A stretch of DNA of 64,000 nucleotides from Gordonia otitidis NBRC 100426 (GTDB lineage: Bacteria > Actinomycetota > Actinomycetes > Mycobacteriales > Mycobacteriaceae), in NCBI RefSeq assembly GCF_000248075.1, contig NZ_BAFB01000005.1, positions 62,001 through 126,000 on the forward strand, in the 5' to 3' direction. A program made the position numbers and the translations under genes. Shown here in pieces: positions 41,597 through 52,583 of this stretch. How positions within the stretch are numbered: position 1 is the first letter of the stretch; each line of letters starts with the position of its first letter. The notes beneath the pieces are model-generated. The model saw nothing but the letters and a program-made list of their open reading frames with translations, had not been told where the DNA came from and did not search any database.

Positions 41597-42364
41597 TCAG
41601 CTCACCAGACCCGCGAGGACCGCGATCGGAATCGAGATGTTGCCGATCATGACCGCACCGGCGACCACGAGCGCGATGACCGCACCGACCTGTCGTGTGC
41701 GGTGGCCCGTGGCACCGAGATCGTTGACCACACTCCACAGGCCGTGGACGAGATGAATGCCGAGCAGCACCATCACAAGGATGTAGAAGGTCGCCACCGG
41801 CCAGCGCTGCAGACTCTCGACGAGATTGTGATAGGCGTGCGAGCTGTTCTCTGTCGTCCTCACGAAGTGGTCACTGGCCGCAGGCCTCGTTCCGGTCGTC
41901 AGGTCGAGGATGTGGAAGACGATGAAGACGAGCAGCACCAGCCCGGTGTAGGGCATCAGCGTCGCGGGCAGTCGTTTGATGCTCATGCCGGTGCGCCGAA
42001 AGCGGCCCTTCGCCTTGTGGGAACGCCCGATCAGGACAGTCGACGCACCTACGTGAAGCACGAGACACGCAACCAGGACCGCACGGAAGATCCAGAGCAT
42101 TCCCTCGTAGGGGAGTAGTGGTTCGAGGAGCGTGCGCAGCCAGTGCGCGTAGTCGTCGAAGTGGGTGGCGCCGGTGTACACCTTGAGGTTGCCGATCATG
42201 TGCACCAGCACGAACAGCGCGAACACCGTCCCCGTCAGAGCCATCGTGACCTTGAGGGCGACGTTGCTCGGACGCGGGCGACGTGCTGTCGGCATCGGTG
42301 TGACCGCTCGGGGTGTGCCGACCGTCGTCGGCTTGTCCGGACGTGGAGGATTGAGCGTGCTCAT
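41597..42364 (-). CDS. sdhC: Succinate dehydrogenase cytochrome b558-type membrane subunit
   Basis: 255 residues from ATG 42364. The first 35 residues are Pro/Arg/Thr-rich, followed by five transmembrane helices with conserved His residues (LVHMIGN, LVLHVGAS, FIVFHILDL, IHLVHGLWS) that can ligate heme b. This is the single-anchor cytochrome b558 type of SdhC, which needs no SdhD. It is the first gene of sdhCAB. The frame is open further upstream up to the S10 operon, but there is no matching sequence there. Confidence 0.92.
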   Translation of the reverse strand: MSTLNPPRPDKPTTVGTPRAVTPMPTARRPRPSNVALKVTMALTGTVFALFVLVHMIGNLKVYTGATHFDDYAHWLRTLLEPLLPYEGMLWIFRAVLVACLVLHVGASTVLIGRSHKAKGRFRRTGMSIKRLPATLMPYTGLVLLVFIVFHILDLTTGTRPAASDHFVRTTENSSHAYHNLVESLQRWPVATFYILVMVLLGIHLVHGLWSVVNDLGATGHRTRQVGAVIALVVAGAVMIGNISIPIAVLAGLVS

Positions 42365-42856
42365 GGGTAGACCTAGTCGTAGGCCCGGGGCTGGCAGGCC
42401 GAATGTCGGGGTCCCTGACGCCGAGCGTATGAGGTTGCGACGCACACTGCTCGGCGACGTGGCGATCGTTGCGTAACCGGGATTGGATGATCTCGTTCCG
42501 ACCGCGTGCAAGCGCAATTTGAATCTCGCCCCCGACCTGGTGCATACTTGTCGGGTTGCCTTGACCGGTGGACGTGGTTTTCTGCGGCCCCGATCGGGTG
42601 AATGACTCCCAAGGTTCCCGATCCAACGGACCGAGGGCGTGTAACGCGTGCGCCGAATCCGGTTCACGGCCTCGACACGCCCGACCGCGGGTGCCGGAGC
42701 AAAACGGTTCGTACCAGCGACGAGCCAACGTACAACGACAGATGAACAGCGTCGATCCCCGACTCTCACGCGGAGATCTATGTGCCCGCCGACCCGTGTC
42801 GGCCCCAGGTGCGCGGTGTTTGTCTGTCGAGAACAACTGACGGAAGAGGACACAGC
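42365..42856. other. Gene-free divergent region between sdhC and rpsJ
   Basis: This 492-bp stretch separates the leftward sdhCAB operon from the rightward S10 operon. Apart from the promoter candidate at 42519-42548, I see no RNA gene or convincing short gene; open frames here have no recognisable motif. The long leader before rpsJ (about 300 nt if the promoter is right) could carry S10-type control by L4, but I found no clear attenuator. Confidence 0.5.
42519..42548 (+). promoter_or_regulatory. Candidate promoter of the S10 operon
   Basis: TTGAAT at 42519-42524 and CATACT at 42543-42548 are separated by 18 bp, an acceptable sigma-A spacing. It lies about 300 bp before the rpsJ start in the divergent region. 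Confidence 0.45.
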
Positions 42857-43162
42857 GTGGCGGGACAGAAGATCCGCATCAGGCTCAAGGCCTACGACCA
42901 CGAGGCGATCGACGCTTCGGCGCGCAAGATCGTGGAGACCGTGACCCGTACGGGTGCACGCGTCGTCGGCCCGGTGCCGTTGCCCACCGAAAAGAACGTG
43001 TACTGCGTCATCCGCTCGCCGCACAAGTACAAGGACAGCCGCGAGCACTTCGAGATGCGCACTCACAAGCGACTCATCGACATCCTCGACCCGACGCCGA
43101 AGACCGTCGACGCGCTGATGCGCATCGACCTTCCGGCGAGCGTCGACGTCAACATCCAGTAG
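42857..43162 (+). CDS. rpsJ: 30S ribosomal protein S10
   Basis: 101 residues from GTG 42857, with a purine-rich GAAGAGGA about 8 bp upstream. [14 protein letters not shown] at the start, [20 protein letters not shown] in the middle and [13 protein letters not shown] near the end are the S10 signature. S10 (NusE) sits in the 30S head and also joins NusB in transcription antitermination. It opens the S10 operon in the order standard for actinobacteria. Confidence 0.98.
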   Translation: MAGQKIRIRLKAYDHEAIDASARKIVETVTRTGARVVGPVPLPTEKNVYCVIRSPHKYKDSREHFEMRTHKRLIDILDPTPKTVDALMRIDLPASVDVNIQ

Positions 43163-43181
43163 GCGGGGGGCGAAGAGAATC

Positions 43182-43841
43182 ATGAGCAATCAGAAAGCGA
43201 CCAAGGGTATTCTGGGCACCAAGCTCGGCATGACCCAGGTCTTCGACGAGAACAACCGTGTCGTTCCGGTCACCGTCATCCAGGCGGGCCCGAACGTCAT
43301 CACCCAGCTCCGTAGCGAGGACCGCGATGGCTACACCGCGGTGCAGCTCGCCTACGGTGCGATCGACCCCCGCAAGGTGACCAAGCCGGTCGCGGGCCAG
43401 TTCGCGAAGGCAGGCGTCACGCCGCGTCGCCACCTTGCAGAGATCCGCGTCTCCGACACCAGCGAGTTCGAGGTCGGTCAGGAACTGACCGCCGAGATCT
43501 TCGCCGACGGTGCGCTGGTCGACGTCACCGGCACCTCCAAGGGCAAGGGATTCGCAGGCGTCATGAAGCGCCACGGATTCGCAGGCCTGGGTGCCAGCCA
43601 CGGCGCGCACCGCGTGCACCGTGCCCCCGGCTCGATCGGTGGCTGTGCCACCCCGGGTCGTGTCTTCAAGGGCATGCGTATGGCCGGTCGCATGGGTAAC
43701 GACACCGTGACCACGCAGAACCTCACCGTCCACAAGGTGGACGCCGAGGCCGGTCTGCTGTTGATCAAGGGCGCCATCCCCGGCCGCAAGGGCGGAATCG
43801 TGGTCGTCCGTGACGCTGTGAAGGGTGGTGCGACCAAGTGA
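43182..43841 (+). CDS. rplC: 50S ribosomal protein L3
   Basis: 219 residues. [13 protein letters not shown] at the N-terminus and the long loop [17 protein letters not shown], with the downstream [14 protein letters not shown], are the conserved L3 sequences; the loop reaches the peptidyl transferase centre. Starts 19 bp after rpsJ. The stop overlaps the rplD GTG (GTGA). Confidence 0.98.
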   Translation: MSNQKATKGILGTKLGMTQVFDENNRVVPVTVIQAGPNVITQLRSEDRDGYTAVQLAYGAIDPRKVTKPVAGQFAKAGVTPRRHLAEIRVSDTSEFEVGQELTAEIFADGALVDVTGTSKGKGFAGVMKRHGFAGLGASHGAHRVHRAPGSIGGCATPGRVFKGMRMAGRMGNDTVTTQNLTVHKVDAEAGLLLIKGAIPGRKGGIVVVRDAVKGGATK

Positions 43842-44524
43842 GCACCGAAACCACAACGAAGTTGACGCTGGACGTCAAGACCGCTGACGGCGAGACCAAC
43901 GGAACCGTTGACCTGCCCGCCGAGATCTTCGACGCGCCCGCGAACATCGCGCTGATGCACCAGGTCGTCGTGGCCCAGCAGGCCGCTGCACGCCAGGGCA
44001 CACACGCAACCAAGACCCGTGGACAGGTCAGCGGTGGCGGCGCCAAGCCGTACCGCCAGAAGGGCACCGGTCGCGCCCGCCAGGGTTCGACCCGCGCACC
44101 GCAGTTCACCGGTGGTGGCACCGTGCACGGCCCGCAGCCGCGCGACTACACCCAGCGCACCCCCAAGAAGATGAAGGCTGCCGCACTGCGCGGCGCGCTG
44201 AGCGATCGCGCTCGCAACGAGCGCATCCACGTCATCACCGAGCTCGTCGCAGGCCAGGCGCCGTCGACCAAGAGCGCTCGGCAGTTCCTCGAGGCACTCA
44301 GCGACCGACGGAAGTTCCTCGTCGTGCTCGGCCGTGAGGACCTGACCGCGTGGAAGAGCGTTGCGAACCTGCAGAACGTTCTGCCGATCGCTCCCGACCA
44401 GCTCAACACCTACGACGTCCTCGAGTCGGACGAAGTGGTGTTCAGCGTCGAGACGCTCAACGCGTTCATCGCACAGAACACGTCGACGGCCGCGTCCGTC
44501 GCGACTGAGACAGAGGAGGCCTGA
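43838..44524 (+). CDS. rplD: 50S ribosomal protein L4
   Basis: 228 residues from a GTG overlapping the rplC stop. The extended internal loop [20 protein letters not shown] is the part of L4 that lines the exit tunnel; the ending [11 protein letters not shown] precedes a short acidic tail. In other bacteria L4 also regulates its own operon through the leader. Confidence 0.98.
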   Translation: MSTETTTKLTLDVKTADGETNGTVDLPAEIFDAPANIALMHQVVVAQQAAARQGTHATKTRGQVSGGGAKPYRQKGTGRARQGSTRAPQFTGGGTVHGPQPRDYTQRTPKKMKAAALRGALSDRARNERIHVITELVAGQAPSTKSARQFLEALSDRRKFLVVLGREDLTAWKSVANLQNVLPIAPDQLNTYDVLESDEVVFSVETLNAFIAQNTSTAASVATETEEA

Positions 44525-44526
44525 GC

Positions 44527-44832
44527 ATGGCTACGCAGGCTGACCCGCGTGACATCATCCTGGCGCCGGTGATCTCGGAGAAGTCCTACGGACTCATCGA
44601 GGACAACGTCTACACCTTCCTGGTGCACCCGGACTCGAACAAGACACAGATCAAGATCGCCGTCGAGCAGATCTTCGATGTGACCGTCTCGAACGTCAAC
44701 ACCGCGAACCGCCAGGGCAAGCGTAAGCGCACCCGCTTCGGCTACGGCCAGCGCAAGTCCACCAAGCGCGCGATCGTCACGTTGACCGCTGACAGCAAGC
44801 CCATCGAGATCTTCGGAGGACCGGTCGGCTGA
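44527..44832 (+). CDS. rplW: 50S ribosomal protein L23
   Basis: 101 residues, starting 2 bp after rpl[21 protein letters not shown] and [17 protein letters not shown], with the basic [19 protein letters not shown] loop, identify L23, which lies at the tunnel exit and docks trigger factor and SRP. Confidence 0.98.
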   Translation: MATQADPRDIILAPVISEKSYGLIEDNVYTFLVHPDSNKTQIKIAVEQIFDVTVSNVNTANRQGKRKRTRFGYGQRKSTKRAIVTLTADSKPIEIFGGPVG

Positions 44833-44861
44833 CCGGGACTCCAGAGAAGGACTGAGAACTC

Positions 44862-45698
<837 letters not shown>

Positions 45699-45716
45699 GC
45701 AGGGAGGAGTTAGAGA

Positions 45717-45997
45717 ATGCCACGCAGCCTCAAGAAGGGCCCGTTCGTCGACGACCACCTGCTCGCCAAGGTGGACACGCAGAACGAAAAAGGCACCAAG
45801 CAGGTCATCAAGACCTGGTCGCGCCGTTCGACCATCATTCCCGACTTCATCGGTCATACCTTCGCCGTCCACGACGGTCGTAAGCATGTCCCGGTGTTCG
45901 TCTCGGACAACATGGTCGGGCACAAGCTGGGCGAGTTCGCCCCCACCCGTACCTTCAAGGGTCACATCAAGGATGACCGGAAAGCGAAGCGCCGGTA

Positions 45998-45998
<1 letters not shown>
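45717..45998 (+). CDS. rpsS: 30S ribosomal protein S19
   Basis: 93 residues beginning [14 protein letters not shown], with [23 protein letters not shown] (in part) and [14 protein letters not shown]19 binds in the 30S head with S13. AGGGAGGAG precedes the ATG. The stop TAA and the next ATG share an A (TAATG). Confidence 0.98.
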
Positions 45999-47223
<1,225 letters not shown>

Positions 47224-47226
47224 GGC

Positions 47227-47643
47227 ATGTTGATCCCTCGTCGGGTCAAGCACCGCAAGCAGCATCACCCGAGCCTCAAGGGCCAGGCCAAGGGCGGCAC
47301 AAAGGTGACGTTCGGTGACTACGGCATCCAGGCTCTGGAGAGCGCCTACATCACCAACCGTCAGATCGAGTCCGCTCGTATCGCCATCAACCGGCACATC
47401 AAGCGTGGCGGCAAGGTGTGGATCAACATCTTCCCCGACCGTCCGCTGACCAAGAAGCCCGCCGAGACCCGCATGGGTTCCGGTAAGGGTTCGCCCGAGT
47501 GGTGGGTCGCCCCGGTCAAGCCGGGTCGCGTGCTGTTCGAGATGACCTACCCGGATGAGCAGACCGCTCGCGAGGCACTGCGCCGCGCGCAGCACAAGCT
47601 GCCCATCAAGACCCGGATCGTGACCAGAGAGGAGCAGTTCTGA
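47227..47643 (+). CDS. rplP: 50S ribosomal protein L16
   Basis: 138 residues. [15 protein letters not shown] at the start, [24 protein letters not shown] in the middle and [15 protein letters not shown] later are invariant L16 regions near the A-site tRNA. It follows rpsC by 3 bp, and its TGA shares bases with the rpmC start (TGATGG). Confidence 0.98.
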   Translation: MLIPRRVKHRKQHHPSLKGQAKGGTKVTFGDYGIQALESAYITNRQIESARIAINRHIKRGGKVWINIFPDRPLTKKPAETRMGSGKGSPEWWVAPVKPGRVLFEMTYPDEQTAREALRRAQHKLPIKTRIVTREEQF

Positions 47644-47876
47644 TGGCACTCGGAGTTGCAGCGGCCGAGCTTCGTGAGCTCACCGACACCGACCTGGTCG
47701 ACCGGCTCAAAGAGTCGAAGGAAGAGCTGTTCAACCTTCGGTTCCAGATGGCCACCGGCCAGCTCGACAACAACCGTCGTCTGCGGACCGTGCGTCGCGA
47801 GATCGCGCGCATCTACACCGTGATGCGCGAGCGTGAGCTGGGTCTGGCGTCGGGACCGGATGGTGATGACGCATGA
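47643..47876 (+). CDS. rpmC: 50S ribosomal protein L29
   Basis: 77 residues in two long helices. [33 protein letters not shown] (in part) is the L29 signature. The acidic C-terminal tail ends in GPDGDDA. The stop overlaps the rpsQ start (ATGA). Confidence 0.97.
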   Translation: MALGVAAAELRELTDTDLVDRLKESKEELFNLRFQMATGQLDNNRRLRTVRREIARIYTVMRERELGLASGPDGDDA

Positions 47877-48163
47877 GTGAGGACCAGAAGGTGACCGAAA
47901 CCCAGACGCAAGAGCGTAACCGTCGCAAGGAGCGCATCGGTTACGTCGTCAGCGACAAGATGCAGAAGACCATCGTGGTCGAGCTGGAAGATCGTACGCG
48001 CCACCCGCTGTACGGCAAGATCATCCGCACCACGAGCAAGGTCAAGGCCCACGACGAGAAGGGCGATGCCGGCGTCGGCGACCGCGTGCGGATCATGGAG
48101 ACCCGCCCGCTGTCCGCGACCAAGCACTGGCGTCTCGTCGAGGTGCTGGAGAAGGCCAAGTAA
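47873..48163 (+). CDS. rpsQ: 30S ribosomal protein S17
   Basis: 96 residues. After a 20-residue charged N-terminus, [19 protein letters not shown] and [27 protein letters not shown] are the S17 OB-fold. It is the last gene before a strong terminator, so the S10 operon ends here and the spc operon genes are not in the window. Confidence 0.97.
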   Translation: MSEDQKVTETQTQERNRRKERIGYVVSDKMQKTIVVELEDRTRHPLYGKIIRTTSKVKAHDEKGDAGVGDRVRIMETRPLSATKHWRLVEVLEKAK

Positions 48164-48181
48164 GAGCCGTCTCCGCCAGAC

Positions 48182-48226
48182 AACGACTGTGGCCCGTCCC
48201 CTTTGAGGGGGCGGGCCACAGTCGTT
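48182..48226 (+). terminator. Rho-independent-type terminator of the S10 operon
   Basis: A long, near-perfect stem pairs AACGACTGTGGCCCG on the left with CGGGCCACAGTCGTT on the right, extended by CCCC/GGGG around a small TTTGA loop. TTTGTGTT follows the right arm as a weak T-tract. It begins 18 bp after the rpsQ stop. Confidence 0.9.
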
Positions 48227-48453
48227 TGTGTTGGGGTGCTTTCGCTGTTCGGTGCGGGTGTCCGATGGCATCAGCCGGCCATGCGACGGTTGACGATGTG
48301 TCGAATGGTGCCGGGACCGGCTGCATGCGTCGTGATCGTGTCGAGGCCGTCGGCGTTGGTGAGGTGCCGCAGTCGCGCGTACTGGCCACCGGACTCGCCG
48401 AGCGGGGATGAGCCCGTTAGCCACTCGACAGGAACGCTTCGTCAGAAACGACT

Positions 48454-48487
48454 CGACCCGCCCGACTACGGAAAGCCAGGCGGGTCG
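48454..48487. terminator. 9-bp stem-loop in the gap before the GNAT gene
   Basis: CGACCCGCC (48454-48462) and GGCGGGTCG (48479-48487) pair perfectly with a 16-nt loop. It may end leftward transcription from the GNAT gene, about 150 bp past its stop, or be a back-up for the S10 operon. Confidence 0.4.
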
Positions 48488-48639
48488 GTGACCGGTGCGC
48501 CGCTACTCACCCGGAGAGGTGGCCGGTGAGCTGCTCGACCGTCGTGGTGAGCGGTCGTCCACCCCCGCTCACACTTCAAATATAAGAACTGGCCTGGGTG
48601 TCGGACAGGGACTTTGGGCCCGACTTGGCCGACGGAACG

Positions 48640-48996
48640 CTACGTGGTGACGCTCTGGATCCAGTTGATGTCGTCGGGCGTGACCTTGCGCGACTTCGCC
48701 GCGTAGTCGGAGTGCTCCTGCAGGAAGTGTCGCACCATCGGGCAGACGGGAACGATCAGCTTGCCCGCGGCGATCGAGTCGTCGAGTGCCTCCTGGACGA
48801 GGATCGTCGCGAGCCCGCGTCCGCCGAAATCCGGCCCGACCTCCGTGTGGTAGAAAACCCGCTCTGCGTTCCCGTCATGATCACGATCGCGATAAGCGGT
48901 CAGGCCGGCGACACGGCCGTCGACGCTGATCTGGTAGCGATTGTCGTCCGGAAGGTGGGTGACGTTGGTTTCGGCTCCGGTCTTGTCGGTGGTCAT
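48640..48996 (-). CDS. GNAT-like N-acetyltransferase (YjdJ/NAT_SF_1 type)
   Basis: 118 residues from ATG 48996, with AAGGAG just upstream. The acetyl-CoA loop is GGRGLATILV, preceded by the strand VFYHTEVGPDF and followed by the short ending VPVCPMVRHFLQEHSDY. This small GNAT type (PF14542) resembles human NATD1 and E. coli YjdJ; substrates are unknown. The longer open frame upstream lacks a ribosome site. It stands alone and is divergent from the exporter genes. Confidence 0.87.
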   Translation of the reverse strand: MTTDKTGAETNVTHLPDDNRYQISVDGRVAGLTAYRDRDHDGNAERVFYHTEVGPDFGGRGLATILVQEALDDSIAAGKLIVPVCPMVRHFLQEHSDYAAKSRKVTPDDINWIQSVTT

Positions 48997-49390
48997 GGGT
49001 CTCCTTGAATCGGTGGTGATGAGTCCATCGGTCAGCCGACAGTGTGTGGCGAACGAGTTCCCGGGTTCCCTTTCGCACAATAGTCTTCAGTCGTGAGACG
49101 GATCGGAAGCTCGTTCCCGCGGTGGCGAGTCCGCGATGCGCCGCACCTGATGACGCGTCTCCTCGGTGTGTCGTCGGTAATCCGACGCGGAGAATGTTAC
49201 GAAATGGTCAGGCAAACCGATGTATGAGTGAATTGTGCACTTCGATATCGGTGATCGTCGTCTGGAGACAACGGCCATCGAAGATATGGTGGTGCGGTCG
49301 GGACGAGGTGGTTTCCGAACGTGGCCGCTCGGCACACGTGGGCAGATCTGCCGCTGTTCTCAGCGCTAGCTTTCCGAAGAAAGGCATCTG
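48997..49390. other. Divergent gap between the GNAT gene and the exporter operon
   Basis: 394 bp that must hold the promoters of both flanking genes. Small palindromes (GTGCAC near 49233, CGATATCG near 49243) occur in a moderately AT-rich stretch 49190-49260. No convincing -35/-10 pair, operator or gene was found. Confidence 0.4.
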
Positions 49391-50923
49391 ATGCATGACG
49401 TCTCGATCGACGCACAGAGACGTTGGCGTGTCGATGAGGTCGGGTATGCGTCCGCGGCGCAGACTTCTTTGCCACCGGAGCGGTCGACGCTGTCTTTCGA
49501 CGATGCGGATTCCGACCCTGCCGGCGAATTGTTGCGTCGGTGGCGCGAGGAACGCGTTGCCACGAGCTCCATAAACGGGAACGGTGCGGCTTCGGCCGTG
49601 AATGGGTTTGTCGGCGATTCCCTGCGACAGGGCAGCCGACCCGAGGTCGGGTCGGTGTCCGGAGGCGCCGGCTCGATCGCCCGGCAAGCGACCACGCCCG
49701 TCGGCCGCCACGCCGCCGTCGACGGCGAGAGTCCTGCCGTTGGTCCGTTGGGCGGGCGCGGACCGGGGAAGCCGATCGGTGACGTCGAGAATCTGGTGCC
49801 GGCATCGTGGCGGGAGCACAGCACATCCGACTCAGATTCGTGGACGCCCCGACAGCGGGGTCCTGCGGTCTCGCCGGACGAGGTCGCCGACACCGCTCGA
49901 CCAAGCGCTGCGCCGGAGTCGTCGTCGGCGGATCCCGCCACGGCGATCCCCGCGCGCGATCTGGCGATCGAAGCACGCAATCTGCGCAAGCAGTTCGGCG
50001 ACACGGCGGCTGTGTCGGATGTGAGTTTCGAGGTCGCCAGCGGCAGCATCGTCGCGCTGCTCGGCCCCAACGGAGCGGGCAAGACGACCACCGTCAACAT
50101 GCTCTGCACATTGCTCAAACCCGACGGCGGGCACGCTCAGGTCGCGGGGCATGACGTCTCGACGGACCCAGCCGCCGTGCGGAGATCGATCATGCTGACC
50201 GGGCAGTTCGCCGCGCTCGACGAGTCCCTCTCGGGGCGAGAGAATCTCATCCTGTTCGGCAGGCTGTTGGGATTGTCGAAGTCAGCGGCCAAACAGCGGG
50301 CAAACGAGCTGCTCGAGATGTTCTCGTTGTCCGACGCCGCGAAGAAGCGAGTGGGGCAGTATTCGGGCGGAATGCGTCGACGGATCGACATCGCGTGTGG
50401 TCTCGTCGGTTCGCCGAAGGTCGTCTTCCTCGACGAACCGACCACCGGTCTGGATCCCCGTAGTCGTTCGGACGTCTGGACTCTCGTGGAACAGTTACGC
50501 GACAACGGGGTGTCCGTCCTGCTCACGACCCAGTACCTCGAAGAGGCGGACATGCTCGCCGACCGCATCGTCGTGATCGACAAGGGAACCGTGATCGCCG
50601 ACGGCACGGCGGACCAGCTCAAGGCCGCGATCGGTAAATCGTACTGCGAGGTCACACCTGCCCGGGCCACGGACGTCGATCGCCTGCGAGTGGCGCTGCG
50701 CGACCTCATGGATGCGGACGCGAGCACCGAGTCGTCGATGGTCTCCATTCCTGCCCCGGACGGCCCGCAGACGCTCGTCGAGGTCCTACGCAGAGCCGAG
50801 GCCGCCGATATCGCATTGTCCGACGTCGCGATGCGCCGTCCGTCGCTGGACGAGGTGTTCCTCGTACTGACCGATCCCGATCGTGACCACCCCTCGGGAG
50901 ACAGTGCGGTACAACAACGATGA
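49391..50923 (+). CDS. DrrA-like ABC exporter ATPase with long N-terminal extension
   Basis: 510 residues. The ATPase begins near residue 195 (LAIEARNLRKQFG) and has Walker A GPNGAGKTTT, signature YSGGMRRRIDIA, Walker B VVFLDEPTTGLDPRSR and the C-terminal DrrA-type domain. DrrA-type ATPases power export of antibiotics, siderophores or lipids. The first 190 residues are Gly/Ser/Pro-rich and unlike known DrrA proteins; the opening RRWRVDEVGYASAAQ and the repeated WRE words (LLRRWREE, PASWREHS) are the only ordered-looking parts. Codon use stays typical and the frame has no alternative start with a better ribosome site. It overlaps the permease gene (ATGA). Confidence 0.88.
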   Translation: MHDVSIDAQRRWRVDEVGYASAAQTSLPPERSTLSFDDADSDPAGELLRRWREERVATSSINGNGAASAVNGFVGDSLRQGSRPEVGSVSGGAGSIARQATTPVGRHAAVDGESPAVGPLGGRGPGKPIGDVENLVPASWREHSTSDSDSWTPRQRGPAVSPDEVADTARPSAAPESSSADPATAIPARDLAIEARNLRKQFGDTAAVSDVSFEVASGSIVALLGPNGAGKTTTVNMLCTLLKPDGGHAQVAGHDVSTDPAAVRRSIMLTGQFAALDESLSGRENLILFGRLLGLSKSAAKQRANELLEMFSLSDAAKKRVGQYSGGMRRRIDIACGLVGSPKVVFLDEPTTGLDPRSRSDVWTLVEQLRDNGVSVLLTTQYLEEADMLADRIVVIDKGTVIADGTADQLKAAIGKSYCEVTPARATDVDRLRVALRDLMDADASTESSMVSIPAPDGPQTLVEVLRRAEAADIALSDVAMRRPSLDEVFLVLTDPDRDHPSGDSAVQQR

Positions 50924-51747
50924 CAACCGACGTGCGGGCACAACCCCGGCTGCGGGTCTCCTCGGCGCTGGCCGATGGTGCTCACCCGAAGGCGCTTCAG
51001 CAATGGTGGGCGTTGACGACACGCGGGCTGGCGAAGGTCGTGCGTAACGGCGAGATCATCCTCGCCTTCCTGTCTCCCATCTTCCTTGCCGTCTGCTTCT
51101 ACCTGCCGTTGCGCAAAGTGATGGACTCGCTGCCCGGCGTCAATTACGGGCAGTTCTTGATGCCGATCATCTTGTTGCAGGCGGTCAGCTTCGCGGTGTC
51201 GGCCGCCGCGATGCGGGCCTCGCTCGACGCGACTCAGGGCATCAACACCCGATTTCGCGTGCTGCCCATGAGGGCATGGATCCCCATGCTGGCTCGCACC
51301 GCCACCAACGTGGTGCTGTTGGGTATCGCCATTGGATTCGGTTGCCTTGCGGCGCTCGTCATCGGGTGGAGGCCAGGCGGGGGAGTCCTCGGGACAATCG
51401 GGGTGATCGGGTTCGTCGCGCTCGTCGGCGTACTTCTGTCGATGGTGGCAGACGGAATCGGTCTGGTCGCCGGTTCGCCTGAGGCGACGAGCCAGGCCCT
51501 CATGTTGCCGACGCTCATACTCGGAATGCTCTCGACGGGATTCGTCCCCGAATCGCGGTTTCCCGAGTGGATCCGACCGTTCGCGCGCAATCAACCGATC
51601 TCGCAGTTCGTCGACGTGATGCGTGTCCTCGACTCGCCCGACACGGTCAGATGGGCGACAGTCGGTCCGAGTATCTGGTGGTGCCTGGCCCTGGCAGTCG
51701 CCGCCGTCGTGCTCCTTTTCGTCGGAAGCAGGAGGGTGCGGACGTGA
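50920..51747 (+). CDS. ABC-2 type permease (DrrB-like)
   Basis: 275 residues with about six helices of the ABC-2 fold. The amphipathic start (WWALTTRGLAKVVRNGEIILAFLSPIFLAVCFYLPL, in part) and the motif FVPESRFPEWIRPFARNQPISQFVDVMR are the conserved DrrB features. It starts by ATGA overlap with the ATPase and ends by GTGA overlap with the next permease, so the three form one transporter. Confidence 0.9.
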   Translation: MTTDVRAQPRLRVSSALADGAHPKALQQWWALTTRGLAKVVRNGEIILAFLSPIFLAVCFYLPLRKVMDSLPGVNYGQFLMPIILLQAVSFAVSAAAMRASLDATQGINTRFRVLPMRAWIPMLARTATNVVLLGIAIGFGCLAALVIGWRPGGGVLGTIGVIGFVALVGVLLSMVADGIGLVAGSPEATSQALMLPTLILGMLSTGFVPESRFPEWIRPFARNQPISQFVDVMRVLDSPDTVRWATVGPSIWWCLALAVAAVVLLFVGSRRVRT

Positions 51748-52583
51748 GCCGGGAATCAGGCGCACTCGTCGCGACGTCGGCACAAGCCGTTGCGCCTCTG
51801 CCGGAACGGTCCTTTGCCGCATGGCTCAGGCAGAGTCGTACTCTCTCGGGTCGGCAGTTGTTGGTGACCGTGCGAGATGTCCCCACACTTCTGCAATCGC
51901 TGATCGTGCCCGGTTTGACGCTTGTCATGTTCAACGTGGTGCTCGGTGATTCGCTGGCCGCTGTGACCGGCGAGGACAGTATCTACGGAACCGTCCCGAT
52001 GGTCATACTGGTCGGCGCCATGTTCGGTTCGATCGCGTCAGCGGTGCGGCTCAACCAAGAGCGTTCCACCGGGCTGCTGGCACGGCTGTACGTGTTGCCG
52101 ATCAACCGGGCGGCCGACCTGACCTCGCGCGTCGTCTCGGAGCTCGTGCGTGTCGCCGCGGTCACCATCGTTCTGCTTGCGGTCGGCATGGTCATGGGCT
52201 TCCGGTTGCAGCAGGGTGTGGGCGCCGCGCTGGGGCTCTTCGCGGTCGCGCTGGCCTACGGCGCCGCTTTCGCGACGTTTGTGCTGGCCCTGGCCGTCAA
52301 CACTCCTTCAGGGGCACCGCTCGTGCCGATGATCGGACTCGTATCGAGTCTGATGATGTTCTTCAATTCGGGCTTCTCGCCGGTCGAGGCCTATCCGAAC
52401 TGGTTGCAACCGGTGGTGCGGTACCAGCCGATGACCCCTGCGGTCGATTTGATGCGGTCGCTCACCGTCGGTGGTCCGATCGCGCACAACCTCACGATCG
52501 TCTCGATCTGGACCGTTGCGGTCCTAGGGCTTGCGATCTACCCCGCGCTGCGTGGCTACTCGAAGGCCGCGACGGCACGATGA
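51744..52583 (+). CDS. ABC-2 type permease (DrrC-like)
   Basis: 279 residues from the GTG at 51744. Similar in plan to the preceding permease: RQLLVTVRDVPTLLQSLIVPGLTLVMFNVVL (in part) opens helix 1, and NSGFSPVEAYPNWLQPVVRYQPMTPAVDLMR is the conserved motif near the end. It is the partner membrane subunit of the DrrB-like protein. As the NRPS genes follow on the same strand, the exporter probably handles the peptide product. Confidence 0.9.
   Translation: MSRESGALVATSAQAVAPLPERSFAAWLRQSRTLSGRQLLVTVRDVPTLLQSLIVPGLTLVMFNVVLGDSLAAVTGEDSIYGTVPMVILVGAMFGSIASAVRLNQERSTGLLARLYVLPINRAADLTSRVVSELVRVAAVTIVLLAVGMVMGFRLQQGVGAALGLFAVALAYGAAFATFVLALAVNTPSGAPLVPMIGLVSSLMMFFNSGFSPVEAYPNWLQPVVRYQPMTPAVDLMRSLTVGGPIAHNLTIVSIWTVAVLGLAIYPALRGYSKAATAR

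Larger units (their letters stand above)
48164..48639. other. Gene-free region after the S10 operon
   Basis: The region holds the rpsQ terminator, a second stem-loop at 48454-48487 and the 3' side of the leftward GNAT gene. Short open frames are present but none has a ribosome site or a recognisable motif. No RNA gene was recognised. Confidence 0.5.

Noticed and set aside
42365-42856. Extension of sdhC to a 530-residue protein
   Set aside because: The frame is open far upstream, but only the part from the ATG at 42364 resembles SdhC. The rest lies opposite the ribosomal operon.
48230-48640. A tRNA or small RNA gene after the S10 operon
   Set aside because: Stem-loops are present, but I could not draw a cloverleaf or recognise a known RNA family.
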